From Roridomyces roridus (lineage: Eukaryota > Basidiomycota > Agaricomycetes > Agaricales > Mycenaceae), in NCBI GenBank assembly GCA_029378245.1, contig JARKIF010000008.1, positions 1,054,001-1,118,000 on the forward strand: 64,000 bases of DNA, written 5' to 3'. Positions 35,093 to 47,900 of the stretch are shown here, one piece after another (the stretch's first letter is position 1; every line of letters starts with the position of its first letter). The position numbers and the translations under genes are program-made. The notes beneath the pieces were generated by a model. The model was given only the letters and a program-made list of their open reading frames with translations. It did not search any database and had not been told where the DNA came from.

Positions 35093-36191
35093 ATGCTCTT
35101 CTTCTACCACTCCTTGCTCTTCTGTCCTTTCCCTTCGCCAACGCGGCCGACAATGCTGCACGCGAAAAGCTCGTTGCACTCGCCGCTGCCGGCGGCGGCA
35201 ACTATCAAGCTAGACACGGCTTCCTTCGAGCTATTGACCAGTCCAACCCGCGACTGGTCTGCGTCCATTCAACTCACTGCCCTTGACCCTCGCCGCAGAT
35301 GCAACCCATGCAAGCAAGTTCTCAATCTCCGTCGCGTCTGTATTCTCATCCGTTTCCTCCAGAGAATTCAGTCCGTCATGGAATGCAGTCGCCAAGGCAT
35401 GGTCCAAGACCTCCAAGCAACACCGCGATACCCATTTCTTTGCCACCCTGGACTTTGACGATGGCCAGGCGGTGTTCCAGCAGCTCGGTCTGGCATCTGC
35501 CCCCGTGGTTTACGCGTATCCCGCGGCAGAAGGTTCTCGGTCCACTGGCAAGACTGCGCCCTCGACATACGACTTTTCTCAGTACATGAATTTCACCTCG
35601 AGGCCATGTCGCTCGTACTGATATCACTTGTAGTGGGTTCGAGGCCGGGCCTTTGGCGCAACACCTGTCGAGACACACTCCCATCCCCATCCCCTACACG
35701 GCACCCTTCGACTGGGCACGCTGGACGACCACGGCTGCCGGTGTCCTCGCAGTTCGCCGTTACGCTTCGCTTCTTGGCTCCCATTCTTCAGAACCGCTGG
35801 ACCTGGGCGGTCGTCAGCATCCTCACTTCCCTCGTCATGACCTCTGGATATATGTTCACGCGCATCCGTAACTCTCCCTTCATGGGCGGTGACGGTAGCT
35901 GGATTGCCGGTGGATTCCAGAACCAATACGGCCAGGAAGTGCAGGTCATCTCGCTTGTCTGTGCGTGCATCGTCACTATCACACAATGTCCATTGCTTAT
36001 ATTTCTGCATAGACGGCACACTGGGATTCGCGTTCATTATGCTTACCCTCGTCATCCCTTACCAGAGCTCCTCGCAGCGCCAGCGTTTCCAGGTCTACCT
36101 GTGGACCGCCGTCATTGCCATGGTCTACTCCATTCTCGTGGTGCTCTTCAAGGCCAAAAACAGAGGATATCCCTTCCGCCTGCTCCTGTAG
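35093..36191 (+). CDS. OST3: Ost3/Ost6 subunit of oligosaccharyltransferase, several frame breaks
   Basis: ER membrane subunit with a lumenal thioredoxin-like domain that aids N-glycosylation. Seen: a hydrophobic signal region (LLLPLLALLSFPFANAAD), TIKLDTASFELLTSPTRDW, ALDPRRRCNPCKEFSPSW (with the redox-type CNPC motif split by an intron after AA), DTHFFATLDFDDGQAVFQQL and SAPVVYAYPA. Membrane parts are VTLRFLAPILQNRW, WAVVSILTSLVMTSGYMF, the family signature FMGGDGSWIAGGFQNQYGQE, FAFIMLTLVIPYQ and VYLWTAVIAMVYSILVVLF. The CNPC intron (35314-35362) begins with GC. Frame breaks: 35095-35100 at the start, one extra base at 35191-35202, and one extra at about 35752. No stop interrupts the corrected frame. 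Confidence 0.88.
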
Positions 36192-36281
36192 TAGATGCAG
36201 CAGCCAATGTACATTGCAAAAAAAACCTCGTGAACCAGAAAAATAATTTTAAAAATTAGTGAATATATACTACAATGGCGT

Positions 36282-39200
36282 CTATGCAGCCCCGCCGCCC
36301 TCCTGCTGAAATACATCGACATACCGACTCCGAATCGCACGTTTCGAAGCCTGAGATTTTGGCCGTCCGGGAGGCGGTGACGGCGGTGTCAGGCTCGACT
36401 GCCGCAGCGGCGAACTGGGCAACGACGCTGATTCTGGCGTCGCCGACAGGTTGGACCGTACCCTCAAAACACCCTTGTTCGCCGGAGGAGCACCGAAATC
36501 AGCTACAGACGCCGAACGCGCGGGCCCTGCTGGTGGCGGTGTGGCATTTCCTGTCCGGGGCCCCGTCATGCCCGGTGAGGCTGTCTGGGGACGAGACGGC
36601 GGAGGTGGAGGTGGAGTAGCAGGTTTGGCTGCTTCAGCGCTCGCCTAGATAGCAATTAGCTTCGAGTTTTGTAATCAAAAGGTAACCGCAACACAAACAT
36701 TCTTATTCACCCAGCGCTTCAATTCCTTGTCGTAGACGAACGATGTCTCCTCGCCCAGATTGGCCTTGACAGGTCCAGGCGATGAATCTGAACGCTTCCA
36801 CCACCGTCCGAGCCATGAACTGGTTGCTGCAGGAGCAGGTTTGATGTCTACACATAGTTAGAACCAGTCAGCTACCTGCTAGGCAAACATACCTGGACGA
36901 GCTGGCGCTGTTGTTGCCGCACCAGCGGACGCACTCTGTTCCTCCTTCTCCTCCTTGGCTTGCGTTTACTGTTGCCAAAGCCAAGATCATCGTCCACGTC
37001 GGTTGCGTCGGCAGCAGACGGCTGCGACGTGGCACGTTGTGGCTGAGCTCTCGGCGCCACAGAATATGAGGAATTGTCCATTAACGAAATGAACCCGTCA
37101 GAGGACGATGGAATTTCCGAATCCACTTGCATAAAGGTGGCCGCCATTGGGGTCTGATTCGCCGAGTCGTTGGCATACGAACTCGAGCCCCACCAGGATA
37201 CCTCCTGGCCTCCCTCCTCCTCCTCATGCGTCGTCTCTGCAGCAGCAGGCTTGGGAGTCGTCATGCTGGGAGTGTACGGATTCGGCGAGTAGTTGCCGTA
37301 CGCGTGCGCAAAGGATGGTGCCTGAGCAAAGGTCGTCGTTGATGCGTTGGCAGATGCGATGCGAGGTGCCGGTGGTGATGGCCGTCGTCGCACGTGATCC
37401 ATAGCCGAAGACGCCCGATCAATGCCGGGTGTCGGCTTGAGCCCCGAGTGTCCCATCGCAGAGCCACTTCGAGTGGGCGGCGCGTTGAGATTGTACAGCG
37501 ACGGCTGCGGCGAAGGACTCGTCGACGAAGTCGCAGACGAAATGGTGCTGTATTGAGAGAACGGTCCCGGCCGGAGGCTCAGACGGTTTGGACGTATCGT
37601 CTGTCGGGGTCCCAGGATCGACGTCTCCAGTGACCAGTTTGGTGAATCGGCCTTCGAGGAACCGGCCAATCGTGTCCAAGCTCGGGCGTACTTTTCCAGA
37701 AACCTGACTTGTCGCTGTGGTCCAACCCAACAATGCGATCCGTCAGCGCCTTGAGTTGGTCCATGAGCGGTCCAGTAAAGTACGGCGAGGCCCTGCTGAA
37801 TGAGATCGTAATGGCTTCGCAATACCGGCTGGCGAGCTGCAGTTCGCCGAGTTCCGCCAATGATATTGCGCGAATGAACCGATACGCTTGGAGATGCGGC
37901 AGTCCGTAGAAAGGTTCTTGCCCTTTAGCGGGCGTGGCCAGAGACAACGCAAACTCGAGGATCTCAGTAAGGATTACTGGGTCCGAATCTTTGTAGAAAC
38001 TCGGCCAGACTTGTGGACTCCGTGACCCAACCAGCACGATGCGAGCGGAGGGATTTCCGATCCCACCGACAGGCGACGTCTGTGGGGAAAGAAGGTAACT
38101 GAAAGCATTTGTGAGCGCCAGGTACGGGATGAAAAGTGAACATACCAAGCATGAGCAGCCTCGACCACTTGATGCGCCAATAGCTGGTCTCCAAGAGCGG
38201 TCAAAGCCGCCGATGTATCGGCATTCATCGGACTGGAGAGCATCATGGCCGCCGTATCCGCCCACGCAGCCAGAGAGTCAGTAGGGATGTTGTTCGCCAA
38301 AGCCGGGGCCGCAAAATTCGGGGTCATGGGGGTTGCATGAGACGCTGTTGGCACCTGTAGGCGTCCCGTCGCTCGAGCGAGAAGGTTTTGCGGGACCAAC
38401 TCCTGAACTAAATTGTAGAGTCAGAAGAATGAGCTCAAAAAGAAATCTATTACACGCACCAGATGCAGATCCTTGACCGGAATATAAACTATATGCAACT
38501 CGCAGACCTTCACGGCCATTGCTTGGAGCAGTAGCCGTGGACTGTGATTTAGACCCCAGTTCCGTTCTCAAAAATTCGTTGACAGTTTCCTTCCACGAGT
38601 CACGGTCAATGCTGCTTGCGATAATCATAGCATGGGCCCAAAGGCGCTCGTCTAAAGCGTAGTGGTATGCTTTGCGTCGTTCGCCTCTCAAGAGGAAGTC
38701 TTGGATCTTGTCTAATGCCGACGGTCGTAGAGTGCAAGTTGCGATGGGGGATTCGTCAAGCTCCGATGCCCCCAACGGATTCGGATATCTGCAATGGTCG
38801 AAAACCCGCTATCCGAATCTGTGGTTGTTGCAGATAGTGCGGGCACCAGCGCTGCACGGACGGCTGCGTCAATTTGAGGTCTACTGAGTGTCACAATGAA
38901 TACTGAGAAACGGGAAACTCGGCTTACGTTCCCGAAAGACGGCCATCGTTTTCCACCAATACCCTCAATAGGTTAACAAGGACGCGCTTGCCTTCAGCCT
39001 GGCGGCCTTCAATGCTCCCGGCATGTAAATAGCCGATTCCTTGCGATATTTCCGCGGCTCTAGTCTGTGAGATATTTCACCAGCCGCGCCTTCTTCGCTT
39101 TCGTTTGAGCAGAAGCGGTCGTAGTCCTCACCAAACCGGTCGTCGGGGTTCCAGGATCGGAAAACAACGGCCCAGGGTACGTTGCAGAAGACACTTCCAG

Positions 39201-41150
39201 CGCAGACTGGGGAATGATGTTGTTCAGTTGGCGGATATGGATACCCGTAGAGTTTCGTGAAGATAAAGCAACATCAAAACCAGTGTTCATGGACGCCCCG
39301 TGGAAACAGGTCAACAATTTGCCCGCAAAGCCGAAGCTGATGACCGGCGCACGTGATGATGTACGTCCGAGGGGATCATTGGCTCCGAGAAGAGACGGGG
39401 ACGGGGCGTAAGCCGTCGCATGAACAGGTTTCATGGTGATCTCCTGCGACGCGGGGAGCTCGTATGCCGACACCTCATTTGGACCGTTGTAATTGTAACG
39501 AGAAGTGTAGCTTCCATAGTCCGTTTCGCTCCGTTGGCGTGAAGCGTGGCCATACTGCGATGGAGGGGCAGGATGCTCAGGGCTTGAAGATGCCACTGAA
39601 TATATCGAGCCGCTGGACGCTGAACGATTGGGCGCCGGAGGGGGCACTGAATTGATTTTCTGCGGCAAGTACTGATTTGAGCTGTGAAAGCCTATTGAGG
39701 CCTTCAGGACTATACCCATTGCTGACCGGAGGTGGCTTGGGAAGGTCGTAGGAATTCGTCGTAGACTTGTTTGAGCGGGGAAGGGGCCCTTGGTGCGGCT
39801 GCACTAGGGAGGTAAGGGTTGGCGCTAAGAGATGGAGGACTGCGTGTTCTGTCCAGCGAGTAGACCGAGGCAGGAGAACTCGTGCGAACCGGTACACTCG
39901 CAACCGGCCCATTTGTATACGGGTCGGGTGACAGAGTGCTCGAACGAGCTGACAAGGAAGCCGGTGATGATGCCCTATCCGGGGAGGTGGGCAAGGGGAA
40001 GAATGAGGCATCAACAGAACGGCCGCTTGTTTGGGAAGAAATCGAATTGGAACGTGATGGAGGCTGTGGAGCCATGGCTTTTGCAGGCGAAGAGGACCGC
40101 ATAGGTGCAGTCTCGGGAGAGTAGATGGCCGATTCTACTGGAGCATGATGCGGCATCTCTCCGCTCGGTGCATAAGTGGAGCTAGGCGGCCTGGGCGGAC
40201 CCACCGAAGCAGGCGGCGCGTGGTGATTCGCATGAGCGAGTGCCTGGGCAGGAGGAGGGGGAGGAAGCTGGTAGCCAGACGCTGTGAACTGGCCACCAGC
40301 TGGAAGAGCCGGAGGAGGAGCCGGAGCCTGCGAAACATATGGCGAGGAACGCGAGGATGAAGATACACCGCGTCGAGCGGGACGGGATGTGGGAAACGGT
40401 GGGTCATACGCGTTGGACACTTTGGGTCGGTTAAGGGCCTGGGCGGGCGGGGGCGGTGGAGGAATAGCGGCTGCTGTCTGGGACGCGTAGGCCGTGTTTG
40501 CGACTGGTGCAGAGTACGAGGAGCCATATGAAGGTGTCGTGGAGGCATAAGACGGTGTCGCAGGGGCATATGACGGCGTGGTAGGAGCATATGACGGTGT
40601 TGCAGGAGCATATGACGGTGTCGCAGGAGCATATGAGCCATATGCCGACTGAGAAGCAGTCGTTGCAGCATAGGACTGAGAAGCAGCAGGTGGTGAATAT
40701 GGATTGTAGGCGGGCTGCGTCGGTGACGGGACAGAACGATTGTCTACGGGAGCATACGGGGCATAACTGCTTGCAGGCCGCGTACGGTGCATATCCCGCG
40801 GCTGGCGTTGTATCCTGCGACACTGAAAATTGAATGAGAGGCACATACAGAGTCTGTGGGCTGGGAAGTACAGTACCTGTAGCCGGAGCCTGGTACTGCT
40901 GCTGCCATTGAGTAGCAGCAGCCTGCGGGTATGAATCCTGTTGTGGAGCATAATCCTGCTGAGACGCAAGCGGCTCTTGAGGAGTGTACTGAGAGGTCTC
41001 TGGCCAAGAGCTGCCTGTCGAATTGGACGGAGGAGCAGTGTCGAAAATGGGGTCAGCGGCGGGCTCGGTGCCAAGAGACGCGAAAAGATCAGAGGCGGCG
41101 TCGTCTGACCCAAAGAGCGAGGCAGCAGCCTCCGCTGTACTACTGCTCAT
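36282..41150 (-). CDS. SEC16: COPII scaffold Sec16, at least five frame breaks
   Basis: Large peripheral protein organising ER exit sites and binding Sec23/24/13/31. N-terminus MSSSTAEAAASLFGSDDAA, then long Pro/Ser/Tyr/Gln-rich disorder including a 7-residue repeat. The central conserved region is read in pieces: KKARLVKYLTD, RAAEISQGIGYLHAGSIEG, GKRVLVNLLRVLVENDGRLS, IQDFLLRGERRKAYHYALDE, RLWAHAMIIASSIDRDSWKE, AYRFIRAISLAELGELQLAS, LDTIGRFLEGRFTKLVTGD. The C-terminal part has WWGSSSYANDSAN, SSWLGRWWKR and a final RSRYVDVFQQEGGGAA. Breaks: +1 near 40780, +1 at 39058-39064 (creates a TAG), +1 near 37700, +1 near 37568, -1 near 36965. Such a density in one essential gene points to sequence errors. 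Exon limits are only partly resolved. Confidence 0.9.
40527..40632. repeat. 21-bp tandem repeat, about five copies, in Sec16
   Basis: Five imperfect 21-bp units encode SYAPATP, SYAPTTP and SYASTTP repeats on the minus strand in the disordered N-terminal part of Sec16. Units differ by one to three bases. The array is also open in a second minus-strand frame, giving a Cys-rich artefact ORF. Confidence 0.85.
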
Positions 41151-41449
41151 GGTGCAATCTGGTGTAATGCAGGAGCAGTGGGACGACCCGTGCCTAGCAG
41201 TCCGCACAGTCCCAGTCTGTGTTTGGCGGGGTGATGGAACACGTCAGACCGGAAAGGTTTGCAAACGACTACACAGATCTATGCTACTGATATCCAGGCG
41301 GAGACAAGAAAACTTATACACAGCAGTATCAACGAACGAGTAAATGCCATTATAACGACGATGCGATGGACGGAATTGCAAGATTATATGAGCATGCAGA
41401 TATGTGGGTGGGCAGACAGCGAGATATGAAACAAATATTAGCCTGGATT
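41151..41449. other. Intergenic region between Sec16 start and PUF 3' end
   Basis: A 299-bp region containing the Sec16 promoter and the PUF gene terminator. No gene, RNA or repeat is visible in it. Confidence 0.5.
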
Positions 41450-44295
41450 TCAAAGGGATTGTTCGGTAGGGGACAGTTTCTCAAGCTCGCGCTCAACTGC
41501 ATTCCAATCAGGGAACGCACACCAGCAAGTGGGAGAACGACGTACTGGAAGTAAGGTGTTTGTTGTGTGCAGTCGACTGCTTCCGCAGAATGATCAGTTG
41601 TGGCCGCAAGGCATTGACCAAGGCTTCTTTCTGCTCTCCTTCGACGACTCCGAGAGCGCGTTGGAGAACATAGTCTGCGAAAAGGTGTGAATATTAAGCT
41701 TCATTTTGACCGAGAAAACACTCACTGCCATACTGGTCCTTCATCAACGTGATGATCGCAGAATTGCCGTCGGGCTTCAAAGCAATGATTTCCTCGATGA
41801 GCAGCCGCCGAGTCTCGGAATCCGCGTGAATGAGCGCTTTCTCGCAGACATTGGATGCAAATTTGTGTCGCGCCATGGCGAGCATCCGACCACGAAGCTG
41901 GTTTGCAACCGCGGCCCTATCCTCCGGAACCCCGTTCTCAAGGATGAATTGAATCACATAGTTCTGCAATTGCACGATGAGAACCCAGGCAGAAACGGCG
42001 ATCAAAAGGTACTCACGCCGAAATGATCTTGCATCAGATCCACGGTGTGCGAGTTCAATAGTTCATCGAGAAGTGGTCGTGTCAGGGCGGCAGGAAGGTG
42101 CTGCAGACACCGTTGCAAAACTCGACACCCAAAGGCATGCGATGCGAGCTCGTAAACGTGGCCAATAAAATTCGACACAAAGAGGAGCCGGTCGGGAGAG
42201 ATGTGTTCTATCATTTTCTGGATCACCTTTTCACACAGAAATCAGTAGCGGAAAAGGCATGAAGAAAGAAAGCCATACGTGGTTACCGTTCGAGTCCTTG
42301 ACGCATTTCATGATATGCGGCTCAAGTTCTCGGACAATGGAAGTTTGCTGATCAGGAAGGATGCACTCGAGCGCCTATGGAATGTGTAAATCATGGGAAC
42401 ACCGGGCGAGCGATACCTTACCTTTTGCACCACCCGACATCCGTAGAGGTTGGATGAGAGATAAAGAACGCTACCCGCCATTGCCTGGACAAGTACCGTC
42501 TTTTGTGCCTGCGCCCCGTGTTCGAACAACTTTTGAATAACCTGTTGGTCGTTAGCCGAGCCAAGAAAAAAAAGGCTCCTCTCACGTAATTACCGAATAC
42601 ATCTTGAATTAGTTGTAAGGTACTGTTGGGGACAATTTCTTCGAATACACTTTGTCGTTCTTCGCTGGTAGCAGTGTCCAACTAGAATAAAGTTCAAGAA
42701 CAGAACAAATCAGAAGGATGTACAAACAAACCTTCTCCTGAATGAAGCGTGAACCGTATTGATCTCCACTGAATTCGACGATGTGGCCTTTGATGTCCTG
42801 TGTTGTTGTGAGATTCGGTCAAAACTGCAGTTGACCAGCACATACCCTCAATTCCCATGTACGTCCTTTGGTCGCACGGAATTCGTCTAGCAGAGGACTC
42901 CGGATGAAAGGAAGCTCAGGTTGTAATCCGGGACGACGAATCGCTCGCATCGGCTGCCCAAAGGGAGGGTACATGGCAGCGTTGAGCATCTGCGAACCAT
43001 AATCCAACGCGTTAGGATAGTTCTGTGGGGCAGCGGCCCTGAACATGAGATTGGAGGCAATCTGCTGCTGCAGGTTGTACTGGAATGAACGCGTAAGAGT
43101 TTGGACAAAGGAGCAGAGAAAAACACGTACTCTCTTTTCCGTCAACGTGACAGGCGCAGACGTCGGTAGCTGAGACGAAATCATGGGGGAGTGCGGGGGG
43201 TACATCATCGTCTGGGCATTCGGGAAGAAAAATTGGGACGAGGGTCTCGTGTTCGAGTTGTAGTCGAAATATACCCCGGGCTGCTGTTGGCGAATGTCCA
43301 TAGGCGTGTTGTGGATATTTTGAGGATAGAGAACGGGGGACATGGGACCACCGGAGGCATACAGCGAAGGATCCGCGTTACCGTACCCGACGTATGGACC
43401 GGGATAGTCGACGAATGAATCACGTCCGGGGGGATAGAAACCATATTCGGGCATAGTCCGCATCTGCGAATTGGACACTTGGCGTGAATTCAACACTCTC
43501 AGATCGTCTTCCACAACCATCCCGCGCATGGCCTGCGAGAGGTCGCTTTCTGCGACGCCAGATTCATAGTCGAGTCCAGGGAGCGGAAATGAGGGATGTG
43601 GGCCACTGAATGCGCTCGTCCCAAGCGATTTGTTAGGCCCGGAGTACCGGGGTGGCTGCGAATCTTTCGCGAAATTGACATGAGGATTCCTGGGGGCGCC
43701 CTGCGAAGATATTAATTTCACGGCCTTCATTAATCTCAGAAGACATCATACTCGGGGCACCGCAAGATTGCCAACCGGGGGCTGCCGTTGACGCGCATGA
43801 TGGAGGTGGGACTGCGGTTCCTAAGCAATCGACGCGTCAATGACGTTGAAAGAAAGAAAGAAAAGGTTTTGCCAGCATACCAGAGAAGTATCATCCCAAG
43901 CCCCGCTAGCAGACCGAGGCGCGTTCCACGGTTCCCCGACGTTTGAATTCATCTCTCCGCCGCCCACACTGGCGTTGCGTTTGGACGAAGGGGTTGCAGA
44001 ACTCCAAACCTATAAGAGACAATAATTAGCATGAAACAAAGAAAGCATGCAGCGTGCTCACCTGCCAGCCAGCATTCAGGGCTTTCAGGCCATTACCTCC
44101 GTTACCGCCAGTCATCCCGTACATAGGCTTGTTTCTTGGTGGCTGCGCGGCAACAAGGTTGAGCGCATTACGACGCGTGCCGAGTGGGTAGACACGCACA
44201 TTGCCGGAGCCACTGGGTGGTGAATGGGTCCCAGGAGTGAGAGGAGGAGCCGGACGGTTTGCGGGAAGAGTCGCCTGACATTCAGAAAGGCGAGA
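41450..44295 (-). CDS. Pumilio/PUF-domain RNA-binding protein
   Basis: Binds UGUA-type motifs in mRNA 3' UTRs and recruits decay or localisation factors. The C-terminal half carries PUF repeats in order: [126 protein letters not shown] and [20 protein letters not shown], that is eight repeats, the canonical number. It ends KLSPTEQSL. The N-terminal half is low-complexity ([50 protein letters not shown]). About ten short introns interrupt it. The 5' end is not resolved; the first convincing coding segment is near 44295. Which PUF subfamily (Puf3-, Puf4- or Jsn1-like) is not decided. Confidence 0.9.
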
Positions 44296-44929
44296 ACCGC
44301 CTGTAGGTCACGGTCGTTCAGGCACACACCTCGAGCAACCAGAAAGTCAACGCACCGACGATGGAGAACTATATGGTAGGACGGGTATTAAGGCTGCAAG
44401 ACGGAAATGGTGAGTAGACGCGTCATGGGCGCGATGGAAACGACGCGTCAAGACGAACATTTTACTACGAGATTGAGACTGGAGGAGGAGGAGAAAACGA
44501 GTGTGGATGGCTGGTCGGATAGGCCAGCAAAAAGTAAGGGAAGAAAGAAGATTGAAAAAATTAAGGCTCGGGAGACGGAGGTAATTCGATGAAACATGGG
44601 ACGTGACCCCGGGATTGAAGCTCAATCGGGGTATACGTAACGGCAAATCTCGCCATCACAATCTGCCTCCATTCCAAAGTCATTTCCTTTTGCATCTATT
44701 CGCGTGGTTCTCAGGACAGTGAGAAATTTCATTAGGGTGGAATATAAATGCGTGCGGCAATGCGAGGATATACAAAGAGAGCAGATAGAGCAGAAATCCG
44801 GAATGCAAGCCATCCTCACCGCGAATTGAAGAACCATGAGGCCCTCTTGGCTGTCGTTCCCAGTCAGCCCGGCCAAAAAAGGGGAAAAACATTATAAGCA
44901 TACCTCCACTGTAAAATGCCGTACATCAG
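44296..44929. other. Intergenic region upstream of the PUF gene and downstream of kinesin-1
   Basis: About 630 bp with the PUF promoter, 5' UTR and possibly an unrecognised first exon, plus the kinesin-1 trailer. A minus-strand ORF at 44622-44876 lacks a recognisable domain or splice support and is not called. No RNA gene or repeat seen. Confidence 0.45.
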
Positions 44930-47900
44930 TCAGGGCTGCACTCGGTCATTAAATGGCAACGAAAATGCCACGTACCCTTCCTCGTTCTGTAGTCTAGCGA
45001 GTGGACTGGAGCCACCACCGGAGATCGGTGTAGGAATAGATGCAGGTGCGCCGGTGCCTCCGCCGCCTCGTAGGGTTTGGCGATGCGACCAAAGTTGAGC
45101 GGGGAACTAGACGCCGCTTTTTGCGCTGTTCGCCGAGGTGAACAAAGGGAGATATCAGTGGACAATAACAATATTCACCGCGAGCCTGATCGAGACGCTC
45201 TTTGACAGCTTGCAATTGAGCTTCGAACTTCTGGTTTTGAATGGACAGTCGTCGATCCGCGTCCTGCAGGAGCGCCTCCAGGTTCTGTATCCGTTCATTG
45301 CGCGCCAAAAGCTTGCGTTCCGCGATCCCAGCCTCTTTCTTCAGGGTCGAGTTCTGGTCAACGAGCTGATAACAATACCGCGTCAAACAGGGCAAGCTTT
45401 TTCAAATATAAACGCACCTGTTTCTGCACCAACGTCAGTTGCTCCAAATTGCGCTCCAGGAACGCCATCTTCTTTTGTTGGGCTTTACTGTTGCTGTTGC
45501 GGATCACATTGTTATATTGCTCCTTGATCTCGTCCAGTTGTATCTCCAGTTCCACCACCTACATGGGGTCAGAAAAATTAACGGGATGAGTACCCTTACG
45601 GAACATACCTTTTCACACCGGTTCTGGAGATCGCGCATGAGCGATTTCTTGACACCAGTCGAATTCCGCAAGCTGGACATTGATAGCCTTTCGCGTCCGC
45701 TCAAGGTCCTGGGCGCTCTCCGCGAGATTCTTGCCGCCCTCGATACCGGCGGAAGTTACGGCAAATGCACGCTAGAAAGCGAGTTGAGAATAAACTCGTG
45801 TGGCGGTCGGACCGCCCGCTCACCTTGAGCTCCTCGTTGACGCTCTTGAGACTCTCGGCCGAGGCGTTCAAGCTGCGGACTTCGTTGTTCCGCATTTCCA
45901 ATTGTTGCTTCAGGTCGGCGACTTCGCTTATGTGCGCATCCCGACGGGCGGCGTTCTGCGCTTCGAGCTTATTCTACACCGCGCGTGAGCTGCGAGAAGA
46001 GTGGCGCAAGAATCAGGCTTACCTTGAAGTCCGTCATAGACTCGGCAAGGTCCACGTTGCTCGTCTCCTCTTCGTGAATCGTCTTCTCTGCAAGCGGGGC
46101 GGGCGGGCGGTCGTCAGGGGAAAACGTTCAAAAAGACTTTCGGTGCCACTGACCTAGAAGCTCCTCGTATTCGGTCTCGAGAGCGGCGACTCGAGTCTCC
46201 AGCTCATCTCTACGCCGCGTTATCATCTCATTCTCCTCTTGGCTCTGTCGTAGGCGGTCCACGGTCTCCCGGACCATGTTCTGGCCTTCGCTCAGCTGCC
46301 TTCTAACGGCAGTCAGGTCTTCCGCGGAGAGAGACCCGGCAGAGTCTATCGTGTCTAATTTACTCAGGATAGCTCGCAGCTGCTCATCCTTTTCAGAAAA
46401 CGCCCCCTGCTGTAAAAAGCCAAAAGTCAGTCTTCTGTGGCACAAAGAGATAACCACCAACGGTATCAAATTTGGCCATCATCATCGCCATCTTCTCCTG
46501 CTTGCGCTTCTCCTTGTCCTCGGCGCTCGCGTCCTTCTGTGCCGTCTTCAGGTCCGCGATTTGCTTCCGAACCTCCTCGAGTTCGTTCGACGCGTCAACG
46601 CTTTGCTCCTTGAGGATGTCAATGGTGATGAGTCCCTCCTTGTAATCGTAGTTTAGTCTCTCGACTTGGAGGCGGAGATCGTTGAGTTGAGTCGACATGG
46701 CCTTGTTCTCCTGTAGGAACGAATTGTATGAGCAAACCAAACATGACGGTTCAACAGTAGAGCACGAACATTGCTGACGCCCGCTTCCTGCTCCTTCAAG
46801 AAGGTCATTTCCTCCTTCAACTCCTTGATCTGCTTCTCAGCAGTAGCAAGGGCAGATTCTCTCTCTGCGAGGAGATCACTGAGCTCGTTCTCTCTACGCA
46901 GGAAGTCTTCTCGCTCATCCTTCTCGAGAGGAACCAGGCTGATGGGAGTCTGTGGCCTGCTGATCTCCAACTCGGTCCGCAGACCCTCGATGGCAGGATT
47001 GACCGGTGTGATACTCCGGGAGGTTACAACAGGGGTCGTGGGTCCCGCAGAGGCAGGAGAAGCGGGAGCTTTCTTGGGCGCGGTGCTCGCGGCAGCGGCA
47101 GCCCCAGAACCAGTAGATTTGACCCACTCGGACTCCTCCACGTGACCGCCCGCTCTCCAGATTGCTAGCTCGGCCTCGAGGGCCGCGATATGCTTCTGGT
47201 ATGTGGTATTGGCGGCTTGAGCCTTGGCCAAGAGGCCCTTCAACTCCAACGGCGAGAGTTCGGCGTTGACTCGTGCGCTATTCTTGATCGATTTAGCACG
47301 GATACCGAAGCGGAGGGTAGACACTGTCTCGGTCTCGTTGTAAGAGGCAGGAGAGCAGTTGATAATGAGGGTCGTCCTAGAGTTGCCTCCAAGAGATTCT
47401 TGCAGGATACGGGTGAGCTTGGAGTCTCGATATGGGATATATTTGACCTGCGCAAATCAGTAACCGAGGGCGGTACGAGATAAACGCGTACCTTGGGGTC
47501 AGTCAACGCGTTGATGACCATTCCGAGCGCAGACAGACTCTTGTTGATCTTCTTGGCTTCCTCCAACGTCTGCCCGGACGCACCCGTCTTGCCCACCTTT
47601 TCCGAGCCAGCCAAGTCGACCAGATAAAGGTTCCCCGTCTTCTGCGCCCCTGTTTCCGTGTTGCGCTGGTTTATGCTGATGAGGAAGATGGAATGGGAAC
47701 GCGAGGATTCGGCATTCATATCTAGCAGATCATGAGAGGAAGTCAAGGTAGAGAAGAGAAACTCACTTGTATGCGACACAATCCTTTCGCTGCCACCCGT
47801 TCTCATGATCTCATACACCTCTCGGGCACTGCTCACGTAGTAGTCGGAAAGGTTCTTGACATAGACGCCCTTGCTCTTCTCCTCGTGCACTTGGAGGTTG

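Noticed and set aside
36275..36619. Plus-strand ORF of 114 codons with ATG
   Set aside because: It is antisense to the last exon of Sec16, whose Pro/Ser composition leaves the opposite strand open.
40431..41207. Long minus-strand ORF with a Cys-rich tail
   Set aside because: The first part is real Sec16 N-terminus, but the Cys-rich part is the 21-bp repeat read in the wrong frame.
44622..44876. Minus-strand ORF ending CRYVYPD
   Set aside because: No family resemblance, no splice context and overlap with the kinesin-1 trailer; too weak to call.
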